Below are positions 8,185-16,319 of a DNA stretch of 64,000 bases, piece by piece (position 1 is the first letter of the stretch; each line of letters begins with the position of its first letter). The position numbers and the translations under genes were made by a program. Source of the stretch: CALJXB01 sp965225935 (GTDB lineage Bacteria > Pseudomonadota > Alphaproteobacteria > Kiloniellales > JAKSDN01); assembly GCA_965225935.1 (NCBI GenBank), contig CBDDCC010000014.1:248001-312000 (forward strand), in the 5' to 3' direction. The notes beneath the pieces were generated by a model. It was not told the DNA's origin, did no database searches, and saw only the letters and a program-made list of their open reading frames with translations.

Positions 8185-8649
8185 ATGGCAAAAGGCCGAG
8201 CAGCTCTTTCGGAGGAGAGGGTCGAAGCCTGGGCGCGGCTGGTGCGGGTTTCCCAGTCGCTGCTGGCGGCGGTGGACTCCGACTTGAAGGCCGCGGGCTT
8301 TCCGCCGCTATCCTGGTACGACGCCCTGCTGGAGCTGCGCCGCGCGGGCAAGGTGGGGCTGCGTCCCTTCGAGCTGCAGGAGGAGATGCTGCTCGCCCAG
8401 TACAACCTCTCGCGCCTGGTCGACCGCCTGATCAAGGCGGGCTATGCCACGCGTCGGCCCTGTGCCGAAGATGGGCGCGGGCAGATCCTGACGATCACGG
8501 CCAAGGGCGAAGGGCTGCTGAAGTCCATGTGGCCGGTCTACCGGGCCGCCATTCGACGGCACTTCGCCGACAAGCTGGGCGCCCAGGACGCCCGGGTCCT
8601 CGGCCGGATCCTGGACGCCCTGGGGCCGGCGCCCCGGCGGGGCGGCTGA
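8185..8649 (+). CDS. MarR-family transcriptional regulator
   Basis: A 154-residue protein with a winged helix-turn-helix at about residues 45-110 (FELQEEMLLAQYNLSRLVDRL and the wing EDGRGQILTITAKG). The ATG at 8185 is chosen because AGGAGG at 8175-8180 stands 4 bases before it; an in-frame ATG at 8164 lies inside the operator. It is divergent from doxX-gst and separated by two palindromic operators, so it most likely represses that pair until a phenolic or electrophilic ligand binds. Confidence 0.92.
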   Translation: MAKGRAALSEERVEAWARLVRVSQSLLAAVDSDLKAAGFPPLSWYDALLELRRAGKVGLRPFELQEEMLLAQYNLSRLVDRLIKAGYATRRPCAEDGRGQILTITAKGEGLLKSMWPVYRAAIRRHFADKLGAQDARVLGRILDALGPAPRRGG

Positions 8650-8650
8650 G

Positions 8651-8690
8651 CTGCTCCTCTGGTGAGACGGCTCACCGGCCGCAGGAGCAG
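8651..8690. terminator. Bidirectional terminator-like hairpin
   Basis: CTGCTCCT (8651-8658) pairs with AGGAGCAG (8683-8690), and GGTGAG (8661-8666) with CTCACC (8671-8676). It starts directly after the MarR stop and lies 10 bases from the stop of the convergent gene. No long T-run is present. Confidence 0.6.
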
Positions 8691-8699
8691 CGGGCGCGC

Positions 8700-9104
8700 C
8701 TAGTGGGTCGTGACGGGGGCCACCTTGATCCAGTCGGCCAGCTGCCGCCGGGTCGGGTCCGCGTACTTGATCTCGGCGACCATGCCTTCCCGCAGGTCCT
8801 CCATGCCGCCGCTCAGGTTGGTCAGCCCGTGACCGGAGCGGTCCAGCCAGATCCGGGTCCGCTTGCTCACGGCGACGCTCCAGGTCCCGCCGTCCTCTAC
8901 GAGGGTGACGGTCTCCAGCCTCGAATTGACAGCCGCGATCTCGGCGATGTCGGTCGTGATCGACGACATGCCGGGCGACTGCCCGATCGGGATGAAGAGT
9001 TCGGTGGCCTCCTGGTCGTGGGCAGCCGCGAGGCCCGTGACCCCGGCAAGCACCGCGGCCGTGGAGAGTATCCGGCGCAGCGCGTCGGGAATTGTGATTT
9101 TCAT
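8700..9104 (-). CDS. Secreted protein of unknown function
   Basis: A 134-residue protein with a clear Sec signal (about residues 1-28, ending GLAAA before HDQEA). The mature part is predicted to be mainly beta-strand and contains WSVAVSKRTRIWLDR. No family is recognised with confidence. It is the downstream neighbour of a decayed cytochrome gene on the same strand, 3 bases away, so the two may once have formed an operon. Confidence 0.72.
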   Translation of the reverse strand: MKITIPDALRRILSTAAVLAGVTGLAAAHDQEATELFIPIGQSPGMSSITTDIAEIAAVNSRLETVTLVEDGGTWSVAVSKRTRIWLDRSGHGLTNLSGGMEDLREGMVAEIKYADPTRRQLADWIKVAPVTTH

Positions 9105-9107
9105 GAC

Positions 9108-9608
9108 CTAGCCCTCTTCGACTGATTCGTCGCGTGCGTGTTCGAGCTCTTCAACCGCCTGCGTGCTGAAACGGCGTTCGAAGAACCAGCTCTTGGCGGC
9201 TCTTTTGATTAGGGTGCGTGCGTCCTCGAGCCATATCGCCGCGTCCGGGTGCGGGCCGCCGGCCGTCAACACCTCGATGCTGTCGTCGTGGCGGCCGAAG
9301 CCGTCCTGGTTCTCCAGAACCAGGACGGCTTCGGCGAGATCCGGATTGGTCTTGGTGACGAACGGCGGATCGTCCGGCGGCAGGCCGGCGATGAAGGCGC
9401 GGCTCAGGCCGAAGCTGTCCTCGGTTCGGTGACTGGTGCCGCAGGTCCGGCCATAGCCGTCGAAGGTCTCGTTGAAGAAGATGCCTTCACCTTGCGCGAC
9501 CAGGTCGTTCACTTCATCGGGCGTCTGGCCCACCGAGAATTCGCAATCGGCGAGAGCCACTACGGCGAAGGCGAAGAGCCCGAGGACGTTGGGGGCGAGC
9601 CATCGCAT
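9108..9608 (-). pseudogene. Decayed cytochrome c peroxidase-like gene
   Basis: The 166-residue product starts with a signal segment (MRWLAPNVLGLFAFAVVALA) and then shows NETFDGYGRTCGTSHR, close to the heme site of a family whose members read GNGRTCGTCH. The second heme cysteine is serine (AGT at the complement of 9432-9434, one base from TGT). The conserved stretches FIAGLPPDDPPF and VLENQDGF follow, but the rest of the usual domain of several hundred residues is missing. A 42-bp palindrome lies at the point where sequence seems lost. A short functional protein cannot be excluded. Confidence 0.6.
9294..9335. repeat. Perfect 20-bp inverted repeat with 2-base centre
   Basis: The arm at 9294-9313 (GCCGAAGCCGTCCTGGTTCT) is exactly complementary to 9316-9335, with CC between. 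It lies inside the coding part of the decayed cytochrome gene and encodes the residues around VLVLENQDGF. Confidence 0.95.
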
Positions 9609-10006
9609 TCGCTTGTCGCGGTGGGCGGCCCTCTGGAACGCCCCGATGGGAATCGCCGTGATTTCCGATCTTGATTTCCCCTGCCCCCTCCTTTGGACAG
9701 ACGGAAACATGTTTGCACCTATCTACATATGATGAACGTACAAAATAAACGCGCAGATACTCAGAATGTTCACGGCTAGTGCATTTTTTTATTTAAGATG
9801 GGTTCAATACAAACCTGATCAATATTTTCAGATTATTTTAACCCAAAAAGCCGGCCGATGGCTGGGCGTTGCACCGGTACGGCGAGAAGCGCGGCGGCCG
9901 CAATCGCCCGCGGCCGACCAAAGGCACGGCGCGCACGCTGCGCATACGAACAGAAAGTAGGGTGGCCGAATCTGTCGCCGCCGGAGCCCGACGGAACTCG
10001 CCGGGG
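9609..10006. other. Intergenic stretch, AT-rich in the middle
   Basis: About 400 bases. 9711-9850 is strikingly AT-rich; 9850-9960 returns to high GC and reads as a short basic peptide without ribosome-binding site or recognisable family. No gene is supported. Promoters for the decayed cytochrome gene may lie at its left side. Confidence 0.5.
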
Positions 10007-10249
10007 CTACTGCTGCAGGAGGGACGACTTCTGGATCTGCTTCTTGCGGGCCTCGTACTCGGCCTGGTCGATTTTGCCGGCCGCGTACTCTTCCTCGAGC
10101 TTCTGCATCTCGGCGTTCTGGTAGGTCTCGTAGCCGCCGCCGGTCGCGGCGGCCCCGACGAAGAAAGCGCCGCAGCCCGCGGTCGCGAGGGGAACGGCGA
10201 AGAGCAGGAACGCCAACAGCAGCGATGTCCTCTGGCCTGGTCTCAGCAT
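10007..10249 (-). CDS. Small SHOCT-domain lipoprotein
   Basis: An 80-residue precursor with a lipobox (LATAGC, cysteine at about residue 26) after a hydrophobic signal. The C-terminal helix-hairpin LEEEYAAGKIDQAEYEARK matches the SHOCT (short C-terminal) pattern. Such proteins are anchored to a membrane and the motif probably mediates oligomerisation. No ligand or partner is evident from the neighbours. Confidence 0.82.
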   Translation of the reverse strand: MLRPGQRTSLLLAFLLFAVPLATAGCGAFFVGAAATGGGYETYQNAEMQKLEEEYAAGKIDQAEYEARKKQIQKSSLLQQ

Positions 10250-10298
10250 CTCGGTCTCCAGTGTTTGCCGGCGGCGACCCGAGCGGGGCGCCAGGCTA

Positions 10299-10561
10299 AT
10301 ACCAAGTCTTGATGATAATGACCCATAGGGACGGACTTTCAGATCTTTCGGCTAGGAGCCCGTGGCGCAGCGATGCGGGGCATCGCAAGGCGCGGGCGAC
10401 GCTGTCCGAAAGGTCTGAAAGTCCGCCGTCCCAGTCGCTCTTGGAGCGTTTCGGAGGGCGTCAGCAGGCCTTGCCGATGCCCCACATCGCCTGCGGCCTG
10501 CTTCCTACCCGAAACGAACCAAAAGCGATCCCTATGGGTCATAATCATCAAGACTTGGTAT
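10299..10561. mobile_element. MITE-like element with 33-bp terminal inverted repeats
   Basis: The ends ATACCAAGTCTTGATGA... (10299-10331) and its complement (10529-10561) match at 32 of 33 positions. Inside are two nested hairpin modules: CGGACTTTCAGATCTTTCGG (10332-10351) pairs with 10407-10426 with one mismatch, and the right half folds separately through GTTTCGG/CCGAAAC and CAGCAGGCC/GGCCTGCT. No transposase is encoded. This is the build of a non-autonomous element; no clear target duplication was found. Confidence 0.85.
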
Positions 10562-10674
10562 AAGGCTGCTCACCACCGGGCAGCGACCCTATAGGCACGA
10601 TGCGCCTGCGGCAATGGAAGAGATGAGGCCGCCTCCGCTGCCGTACGGCCTGGAACGCCCGGGTCCAGAAAGGA

Positions 10675-10700
10675 GAAAGGCGGCTCGAAAGCCGCCTTTC
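10675..10700 (-). terminator. Rho-independent-like terminator after the micro-ORF
   Basis: An 11-bp perfect stem (10675-10685 with 10690-10700) closed by a 4-base loop. Read on the minus strand it is followed by a pyrimidine-rich TCTCCTTTC. It lies 46 bases after the stop of the micro-ORF at 10746. Confidence 0.6.
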
Positions 10701-10745
10701 CCGTGATCGGGCCAGTCGATAGCCCTTGATCGTGCGATCCCGGCG

Positions 10746-10826
10746 TCACCGCCAACAGAAGAGGCTGCTCCTCTGCCGACGCTGCGTACCAGGGTGTATC
10801 GACTTGGCACCTGTATCACTCGACAT
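10746..10826 (-). CDS. 26-residue micro-ORF with a near-ideal Shine-Dalgarno sequence
   Basis: The reading frame MSSDTGAKSIHPGTQRRQRS continues to SLFCWR and a TGA. Seven bases before the ATG lies GGAGG within AAAGGAGGTGATCC, a 14-base exact complement of the 16S rRNA 3' end. The frame is followed by a terminator hairpin at 10675-10700, so it has the outline of a complete small transcription unit. The peptide is basic with one cysteine and one tryptophan near the C-terminus. I do not recognise it. It could be a peptide precursor, a leader peptide, or a bifunctional small RNA. Confidence 0.55.
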   Translation of the reverse strand: MSSDTGAKSIHPGTQRRQRSSLFCWR

Positions 10827-10827
10827 G

Positions 10828-10841
10828 GGATCACCTCCTTT
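10828..10841 (-). promoter_or_regulatory. Fourteen-base perfect ribosome-binding site
   Basis: AAAGGAGGTGATCC on the minus strand is complementary over its whole length to the conserved 3' end of 16S rRNA. The spacing from GGAGG to the ATG at 10826 is 7 bases, which is optimal. Confidence 0.75.
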
Positions 10842-11046
10842 CCGTTGTTGAACTCGACTCCAATTATGCCGTGGAACGCCCTCGGTTCCTAGCGCCAACA
10901 GCACGGCCGGACGGATTCCGAGGAAAAGCACCGAAGTAGGGGTCCGCCCAAAGTACGGGCAAAACATTCCCGCTATCGGGAGACGCCCCTCGCAGGGCGC
11001 CGCTCCCGAGGCGCATCTTGCCGCCGATGGGGGCGAGGCGCGGACA

Positions 11047-11547
11047 TCAGGCCTCGGCCAGGACCTTCTCGACCATCTCGGCGATGTTGGCGGTGAGCTG
11101 CCGACCCTGGGCCGCGCCGTCTCCCGAGATGCGGTTGGCGGTCACTAGCTTGATGGCGCTGATGTGAAGCTCGATGGCTTCCAGGTGCAGGGGCTCGATC
11201 CTGTCGAGCCGCTGGATCAGATCGCAGAGCGAGGATCCGATGTGCGTGACCAGGGGGTAGTCGTAGGTGCCCCCCAGCCCCCGCAGGTCGTGGCTGATGC
11301 GGAAGATCTTGTCCACCGCCTCGCGCCGGTCCGCGCCGTTTCTGGCGCGCGCCGCTGCGAGGGCGGCTTCGAGATCCCGCAGGTCGCCCCGGGTCTCGTT
11401 CAGATATTCTTCCGTGAGGGCCTTCAGCCCCGCTTTGACGCGGGCCATTACCGTGTCGAGGTCCGGTCCGGCCCCGGGTACGACATGATTTCTAAGATCT
11501 ATGGGGGATCTGACCACCCTGGGACTGCGTTCGGTCATGTGCGCCAC
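11047..11547 (-). CDS. Stand-alone histidine phosphotransfer (HPt) protein
   Basis: A 166-residue protein with an HPt four-helix bundle around RISHDLRGLGGTY at about residues 82-95, where the histidine is the phosphate acceptor. The first 45 residues are not conserved in appearance. The start is ambiguous: GTG at 11547 or ATG at 11538, neither with a strong ribosome-binding site. No histidine kinase or receiver is adjacent, so it is an orphan relay protein. The helix after the histidine ends with GSSLCDLIQRL, typical of the fold. Confidence 0.82.
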   Translation of the reverse strand: MAHMTERSPRVVRSPIDLRNHVVPGAGPDLDTVMARVKAGLKALTEEYLNETRGDLRDLEAALAAARARNGADRREAVDKIFRISHDLRGLGGTYDYPLVTHIGSSLCDLIQRLDRIEPLHLEAIELHISAIKLVTANRISGDGAAQGRQLTANIAEMVEKVLAEA

Positions 11548-11675
11548 CGCCGCGTTGCATAGGAATCTCCCTCCGGGTCCGCCACCGGACCCGCTTGGTT
11601 ACCAGCCCCGGCACTATACCCATACGAGATGTACAGGCAAGCAACAACCTTAAATAGTATATGACAATTGACGGC

Positions 11676-12092
11676 TCAGGCCATGCGGGCGGGGTCCTTG
11701 GCGCCGCTCGCATTGAAGACCCAGAAACGGCTGCCAAGGAAGCTCAGGGCCGGGACCGCCAGGACCACGACGGCGAGCGCCGCCCGGTAGGGCCAGCCGG
11801 CCAGGTCGACCAGCGCGAAGACGATGAGCTGGTTGGCGGCGAGGCCGGCGAGCGCCAGCAGGAGAAAGCGGGGCAGGCGGCCGAGGCCCGCCGGTCCCAT
11901 GCGGAAGGTCCAGGTCAGGTTGCCGAAATAGGAGACCAGGACGGCGGCCGAGAAGGCCGCCAGGTTGGCCCAGAAGGGCGCCAGGCCGAGGCCCTCGGCG
12001 AGGCCGAGCCCGAGCGCTACATGGGTCGCCGTGGCGCCGCCGCCCACCACGGCGAAGCGGAGCAGCTGGACCGGCAGGGCGACCGCCGTCAT
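11676..12092 (-). CDS. GtrA-like membrane protein
   Basis: A 138-residue protein with four membrane helices and the GtrA-family start LLRFAVVGGGATATHV and the motif FGNLTWTFR. GtrA-like proteins are thought to help flip lipid-linked sugars across the inner membrane. It overlaps the methyltransferase gene by ATGA and belongs with the GtrB-like glycosyltransferase two genes upstream, so this three-gene operon probably makes and exports a modified lipid-linked glycan. Confidence 0.88.
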   Translation of the reverse strand: MTAVALPVQLLRFAVVGGGATATHVALGLGLAEGLGLAPFWANLAAFSAAVLVSYFGNLTWTFRMGPAGLGRLPRFLLLALAGLAANQLIVFALVDLAGWPYRAALAVVVLAVPALSFLGSRFWVFNASGAKDPARMA

Positions 12093-12829
12093 GGCGCCTC
12101 GGGCTTGCGGGCGAGCATGAGCAGGGAGACCCCGGCGGGCAGGGGGACGCGGCCCACCAGATGGCGCTCGCTGGCGAACAGGCCGGTCAGCAGGCGGTTG
12201 AGCCCGGCCGGCGGCATGGCGTCGTCGGCGCGGTCGTCCAGGCGGCAGAGCGCCTTCAGCCAGCGCACGCCGGCGATCACCGGAAACAGCAGGCTGTTGT
12301 AGTAGCTGGCGGTCACCGGCGTGAGCCCGGCCGCGTGGGCGAGCGCCAGCAGGTCGGGCTTGCGGTAGCGCCGCCGGTGATGATGGCTCTCGTCGTGGCG
12401 GCTCCAGAGGGCCGGGAAGGCCGGCACGGTGAGGAGCGCCCAGCCGCCGGGCCGCAGCCGCGCCGTGAGCGCCGCCAGGCTGCCGCGGTCGTCGTCCACG
12501 TGCTCCAGCACGTCAAGCGCGGCGACCAGGTCGAAGCTCCCGGCCTCGAAGGGGATCCGGTCGGGCAACGCGCCCTCGCGAAGGTCGAAGCCGTCCTTGC
12601 GGCCCGCCAGCTCCCGCGCCCCGGCGTCCGGCTCGAAGCCGGCGACCGCGCCGAAGCGGGCGAGCATGGCGATGTTGCCGCCGGTGCCGCAGCCCGCCTC
12701 GAGGATGCGCGCCTCCCGCGGCAGGGCCGCGTAGCGCTCCAGGACCCGGCTCAGGATGCGGCGGCGGGCGACGAACCACCAGTGCCCCGCCTCCAGCTCA
12801 GCCATGCGAGCGTAGATCTGGGGCTCCAT
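12089..12829 (-). CDS. SAM-dependent methyltransferase
   Basis: A 246-residue class I methyltransferase. The SAM-binding motif I is ILEAGCGTGGN near residue 42, followed by GFEPD (acidic end of strand 2) and LDVLEHVDD (motif near 109). It lies between the glycosyltransferase and gtrA-like gene with overlaps at both ends (32 and 4 bases), so it is co-translated with them. The acceptor may be the glycan or its lipid carrier; this is inferred from context only. Confidence 0.88.
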   Translation of the reverse strand: MEPQIYARMAELEAGHWWFVARRRILSRVLERYAALPREARILEAGCGTGGNIAMLARFGAVAGFEPDAGARELAGRKDGFDLREGALPDRIPFEAGSFDLVAALDVLEHVDDDRGSLAALTARLRPGGWALLTVPAFPALWSRHDESHHHRRRYRKPDLLALAHAAGLTPVTASYYNSLLFPVIAGVRWLKALCRLDDRADDAMPPAGLNRLLTGLFASERHLVGRVPLPAGVSLLMLARKPEAP

Positions 12830-13856
12830 CCTCGTTCCTCAGCTTCGCCTTCACCCTCTGCCGTGGGCTGACCTCGGCGCCCTCGAAGCCGTGGCGCTCG
12901 CGGACCAGGTAGAGCGGCCGGCCCTTCACCTCCGTATAGACCCGGCCCAGGTACTCTCCCATGATGCCGAGGGTCAGCAGGTTGATGCCGCCGAAGAACA
13001 GCACCACCACCATGAGGGAAGCGTAGCCCGGCACGTCGACGCCGTGGATCAGCGTGCGCAAGGTCAGGAAGACGGCATAGGCGAAGGCCAGCAGGGAGGC
13101 GCCGGCCCCGGCGTAGGTCCAGATGCGCAAGGGCAGGGTGGTCGAGGAGGTGATGCCGTCGATCGCGAAGTTCCAGAGCCGCCAATACCTCCACTTGGAG
13201 GTGCCGTGGGCGCGCCCCTGGCGTTCGTAGGCGATGCCGGTCTGGCGGAAGCCGACCCAGGTGAAGAGGCCCTTCATGAAGCGGTTGCGCTCGGGCAGGC
13301 ACTTGAGCGCCTCGATCACCCGCCGGTCCATGAGGCGGAAATCGCCGGTGTTGTCGGGGATGTCGATGTCCGCCAGGCGGTTGTGGACCTGGTAGAACCA
13401 GCCGGCGGTGAGCCGCTTGGCCACGGTGTCGCTGTCGCGCGAGGCGCGGGTGGCGTAGACCACGTCGTGGCCTTCCAGCCACTTGGCGAAGAGCTCGGGG
13501 ATCAGTTCGGGCGGATCCTGCAGGTCGGCGTCGATGGGGATGACCGCTGCGCCGGTGGCGTGATCGAGGCCGGCGGAAAGGGCGATGTCCTTGCCGAAGT
13601 TGCGCGACAGGCTGACGATCCGGATGGCGGGATTGCGCTTTCGCTGGGCGAGCAGCGTCGAGACGGTCCTATCGCTGCTGCCGTCGTCGACGCAGATGAT
13701 CTCGTAGCGCTCCTCCAGCGGCACGACGACCTGCTCGGCCGCCGCCTCGACCCGCTTGAGGAAGGGCTTGACGTTCTCCTCCTCGTCGAACATGGGGACG
13801 ACGATGGAGAGGAGGACACCCCGCTCGCCCGTCTTGGCCGCTTTCGCTTCGCTCAC
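12798..13856 (-). CDS. Family 2 glycosyltransferase of the GtrB/dolichol-phosphate type
   Basis: A 352-residue protein with an N-terminal GT-A domain (SIVVPMFDEEENV, CVDDGSSD, and the metal-binding PIDADLQDPPE) and two C-terminal membrane helices at about 235-310. This matches the polyprenyl-phosphate glycosyltransferases that load one sugar on undecaprenyl phosphate at the inner membrane. It is the first gene of the operon with a methyltransferase and a GtrA-like protein. A 227-base spacer separates it from the divergent HerA gene. Confidence 0.92.
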   Translation of the reverse strand: MSEAKAAKTGERGVLLSIVVPMFDEEENVKPFLKRVEAAAEQVVVPLEERYEIICVDDGSSDRTVSTLLAQRKRNPAIRIVSLSRNFGKDIALSAGLDHATGAAVIPIDADLQDPPELIPELFAKWLEGHDVVYATRASRDSDTVAKRLTAGWFYQVHNRLADIDIPDNTGDFRLMDRRVIEALKCLPERNRFMKGLFTWVGFRQTGIAYERQGRAHGTSKWRYWRLWNFAIDGITSSTTLPLRIWTYAGAGASLLAFAYAVFLTLRTLIHGVDVPGYASLMVVVLFFGGINLLTLGIMGEYLGRVYTEVKGRPLYLVRERHGFEGAEVSPRQRVKAKLRNEDGAPDLRSHG

Positions 13857-14083
13857 GCCGCTAGTTCGCCCGCTCGAGACGCCGATTTGCGGGTCAGACT
13901 GCGCTCCGCAAGGTTTTCAATTTGTTAAGAATGACGGTCCCACGGCCCGGGCGCCGGCGCCGAAAGGGCCGGAACTGCTGGCATTCTGAGGCCGTTTCCA
14001 ATTCGTTAGGAAGCTCTTGCCATTCTACGGCTGCGTCGGCCGCGTCGGCCGTGCGCCAAGGTTGCAACCAGGGTTGGGCAATC

Positions 14084-15763
14084 ATGACGGAACAGGCGCG
14101 CAGGATCGGGCACGTCGTTTCCGTATCCGGCGCCAAGCTGAGCGGCGTTCTCACGCCCGAGCATGACGGGAGCGGAAACGGACACGCCAGCGACGCCGGA
14201 CGGGCGCTGCAGATCGGCAATCTGGTGAAGATCCCGATGCGGAAGTCGACCGCCTATGGGCTGGTCAGTAAACTCGAGATCCGCGATCCCTCGGGCCCGC
14301 CCAACGGGCACGACTGCCGCATCGTCGAAATCGACCTCTTCGGCGAGTCCCTGGCGAACGGCGCGGACTACGCCTACTGCGACGACGAATGGGCCGCGGC
14401 CAACGGCTTGCCCGCCGGCCTCTCCCGGAGCAACGGCTTCCAGCGCGGCGTCTCGGTCTATCCCGGCCTGGGGGACGAGATCCACTCCGCCAGCTCCGAG
14501 GAACTGGCGGAAATCTACAAGCGGCCTACGGTGGCCGCGGCGCGCATGGGCACCCTGCATCAGGACCAGGATCTGCCGGTCTACCTCATGACCGACGAGC
14601 TCCTGGGCAAGCACTTCGCCGTCCTGGGCACCAGCGGCTCCGGCAAGTCCTGCGCCCTCTCGGTGGTGCTCCAGGCGATCCTCGACGACAACCCGAGCGG
14701 CCATATCGTGCTGCTGGACCCCCACAACGAATACAGCAAGGCCTTCGGCGCGCGCTCCAACGTTATCACCACCGACGAGCTGCAGCTGCCCTTCTGGCTG
14801 CTGAACTTCGAGGAGCTGGCCGAGGTGCTGTGCAGCCCGGAGCCGAGCTCCCGCGAGGCCGAGACCGGCATCCTCAAGGAAGCGGTCATCGCGGCCAAGC
14901 TGAACTTCGCCGGCGACAGCGAGGTGGTCGACTACCTGACCGTCGACACGCCCGTGCCGTACCGCCTCAGCAGCCTGGTCACCCATATCGACAAGGCCAT
15001 GGGCGACTTCGAGCGGGCCGAGCAGACGCGCCCCTACCTGCGCCTCAAGGCGCGCATCGAGCGCCTGCGCGGCGACCGCCGCTTCGCCTTCATGTTCTCG
15101 GCCGTCTCGGTGAAAGACACCATGGCCGAGATCGTCTGCGACATCCTGCGCATCCCGGTCGCGGGCAAGCCGGTCACCATCTTCGATCTCTCCGGCGTGC
15201 CCTCGGAGATCGTCGACGTGCTGGTCTCGGTCCTCTGCCGCACGATCTTCGACTTCGCCATGTGGAGCGAGCGCGAGCTGGCGATCCCCGTGCTGCTGGT
15301 CTGCGAGGAGGCCCACCGTTACATTCCGCGCGATCCCAGCGACGGTTTTGCGCCGACGCGCAAGGCCATCTCGCGCATCGCCAAGGAGGGCCGCAAGTAC
15401 GGCGTCTCCCTCTGCCTGGTGACCCAGCGTCCCTCGGAGCTGTCCGAGACCATCCTCTCCCAATGCAACACCCTCTTCGCCCTGCGCATGAGTAACGACC
15501 GGGACCAGGAGTTCGTGCGCCGGGCGCTGCCCGAGGGCGCGGCCGGCATGATGGGCTCCCTGCCGGCGCTCAGGACCCAGGAATCGGTGGTGGTGGGCGA
15601 GGGGGTGACGCTGCCCATGCGTATCCGCTTCGACGACCTTCCCAGCGAGGAGAAGCCGCTCAGCGAGACCGCCAGCTTCTCCTCGGCCTGGCGCCAGGAC
15701 GTCGACCGCCGCGAAGACTTCGTCTACGACACCCTCGACCGCTGGCGGCGCCAGGCCCGCTGA
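14084..15763 (+). CDS. HerA-type DNA translocase ATPase, first copy
   Basis: A 559-residue protein with an N-terminal HAS-barrel (about residues 1-120), Walker A GTSGSGKSC at about 182-190, Walker B-like VLLVCEEAHRY near 405, and the sensor region SLCLVTQRPSELS. HerA proteins form hexameric rings that pump DNA. The usual nuclease partner NurA is absent here. The start at 14084 opens the barrel (RRIGHVVSVSG). The nearest relative in the window is the copy at 56782-58530, with conserved blocks throughout. Its cellular role in this group of bacteria is not known to me. Confidence 0.88.
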   Translation: MTEQARRIGHVVSVSGAKLSGVLTPEHDGSGNGHASDAGRALQIGNLVKIPMRKSTAYGLVSKLEIRDPSGPPNGHDCRIVEIDLFGESLANGADYAYCDDEWAAANGLPAGLSRSNGFQRGVSVYPGLGDEIHSASSEELAEIYKRPTVAAARMGTLHQDQDLPVYLMTDELLGKHFAVLGTSGSGKSCALSVVLQAILDDNPSGHIVLLDPHNEYSKAFGARSNVITTDELQLPFWLLNFEELAEVLCSPEPSSREAETGILKEAVIAAKLNFAGDSEVVDYLTVDTPVPYRLSSLVTHIDKAMGDFERAEQTRPYLRLKARIERLRGDRRFAFMFSAVSVKDTMAEIVCDILRIPVAGKPVTIFDLSGVPSEIVDVLVSVLCRTIFDFAMWSERELAIPVLLVCEEAHRYIPRDPSDGFAPTRKAISRIAKEGRKYGVSLCLVTQRPSELSETILSQCNTLFALRMSNDRDQEFVRRALPEGAAGMMGSLPALRTQESVVVGEGVTLPMRIRFDDLPSEEKPLSETASFSSAWRQDVDRREDFVYDTLDRWRRQAR

Positions 15764-15806
15764 GCCTGTCGGCCGAGACCTCTAGACGCCGCCGCGGACC
15801 GAGACC

Positions 15807-16289
15807 ATGAGCGACGGCGCGCGCCAGGTCACTCACCACGACTTCGAGCGCCTGTCGTGGCACGACGATACGCTCTACGGCCTCAGGCTCGAAACCGGCG
15901 ATCCAGATCTTGGCGACTGGCGCAGCGACCTGGTGTTCGATATCGACCACATCGTCGAGTGGCTCTGCGGCAGCGATCGCAGCGTGCTGTTCCGCGTCGC
16001 GCCGGCCACTCTGACATTCCATGACGCCGGCGCCCTGCAAATCGCCGTCGATTGCGGCGACAGCGGCGGCCAGGGCGCGCTTCATACGCTCTCCATCGAC
16101 GATGTCACGCGCGAGAGGATCCGCGATCAGAAGGTCTGTCTGGATCGGCCCTACTACCGCTGGCGCATCGCCTTCAACTGGCCGCAAGGGTCCGAGATCC
16201 GCTTTGATGCAAGCGGCTTTACGCAGGTGCTACGCGCGGATCCGGTGCTCCAGGACCAGCAGCAGCTCTCGCCGACCCTGCGCGGCTAG
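15807..16289 (+). CDS. Hypothetical protein
   Basis: A 160-residue soluble protein without signal or membrane segment. It opens with LSWHDDTLYGLRLE and has regular beta-strand patterns (DLVFDIDHIVEW, LTFHDAGALQIAVDC, YRWRIAFNW). I have no secure family assignment; the WHD/D-x-L start and beta-rich build resemble small single-domain proteins found near mobile or polymorphic systems, but that resemblance is weak. It follows the HerA gene by 43 bases on the same strand and could be co-transcribed. Confidence 0.72.
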   Translation: MSDGARQVTHHDFERLSWHDDTLYGLRLETGDPDLGDWRSDLVFDIDHIVEWLCGSDRSVLFRVAPATLTFHDAGALQIAVDCGDSGGQGALHTLSIDDVTRERIRDQKVCLDRPYYRWRIAFNWPQGSEIRFDASGFTQVLRADPVLQDQQQLSPTLRG

Positions 16290-16319
16290 AAGACTGGTAC
16301 ACAGTCGCCCGTGCCTGTC

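Noticed and set aside
9766..9960. 64-codon plus-strand open frame in the AT-rich spacer
   Set aside because: Composition changes abruptly in the middle, and no ribosome-binding site or family motif was seen.
10828..10841. Sequence GGATCACCTCCTTT, identical to the 3' end of 16S rRNA
   Set aside because: No 16S helix 44/45 sequence precedes it. It is better explained as the complement of the Shine-Dalgarno sequence of the minus-strand micro-ORF.
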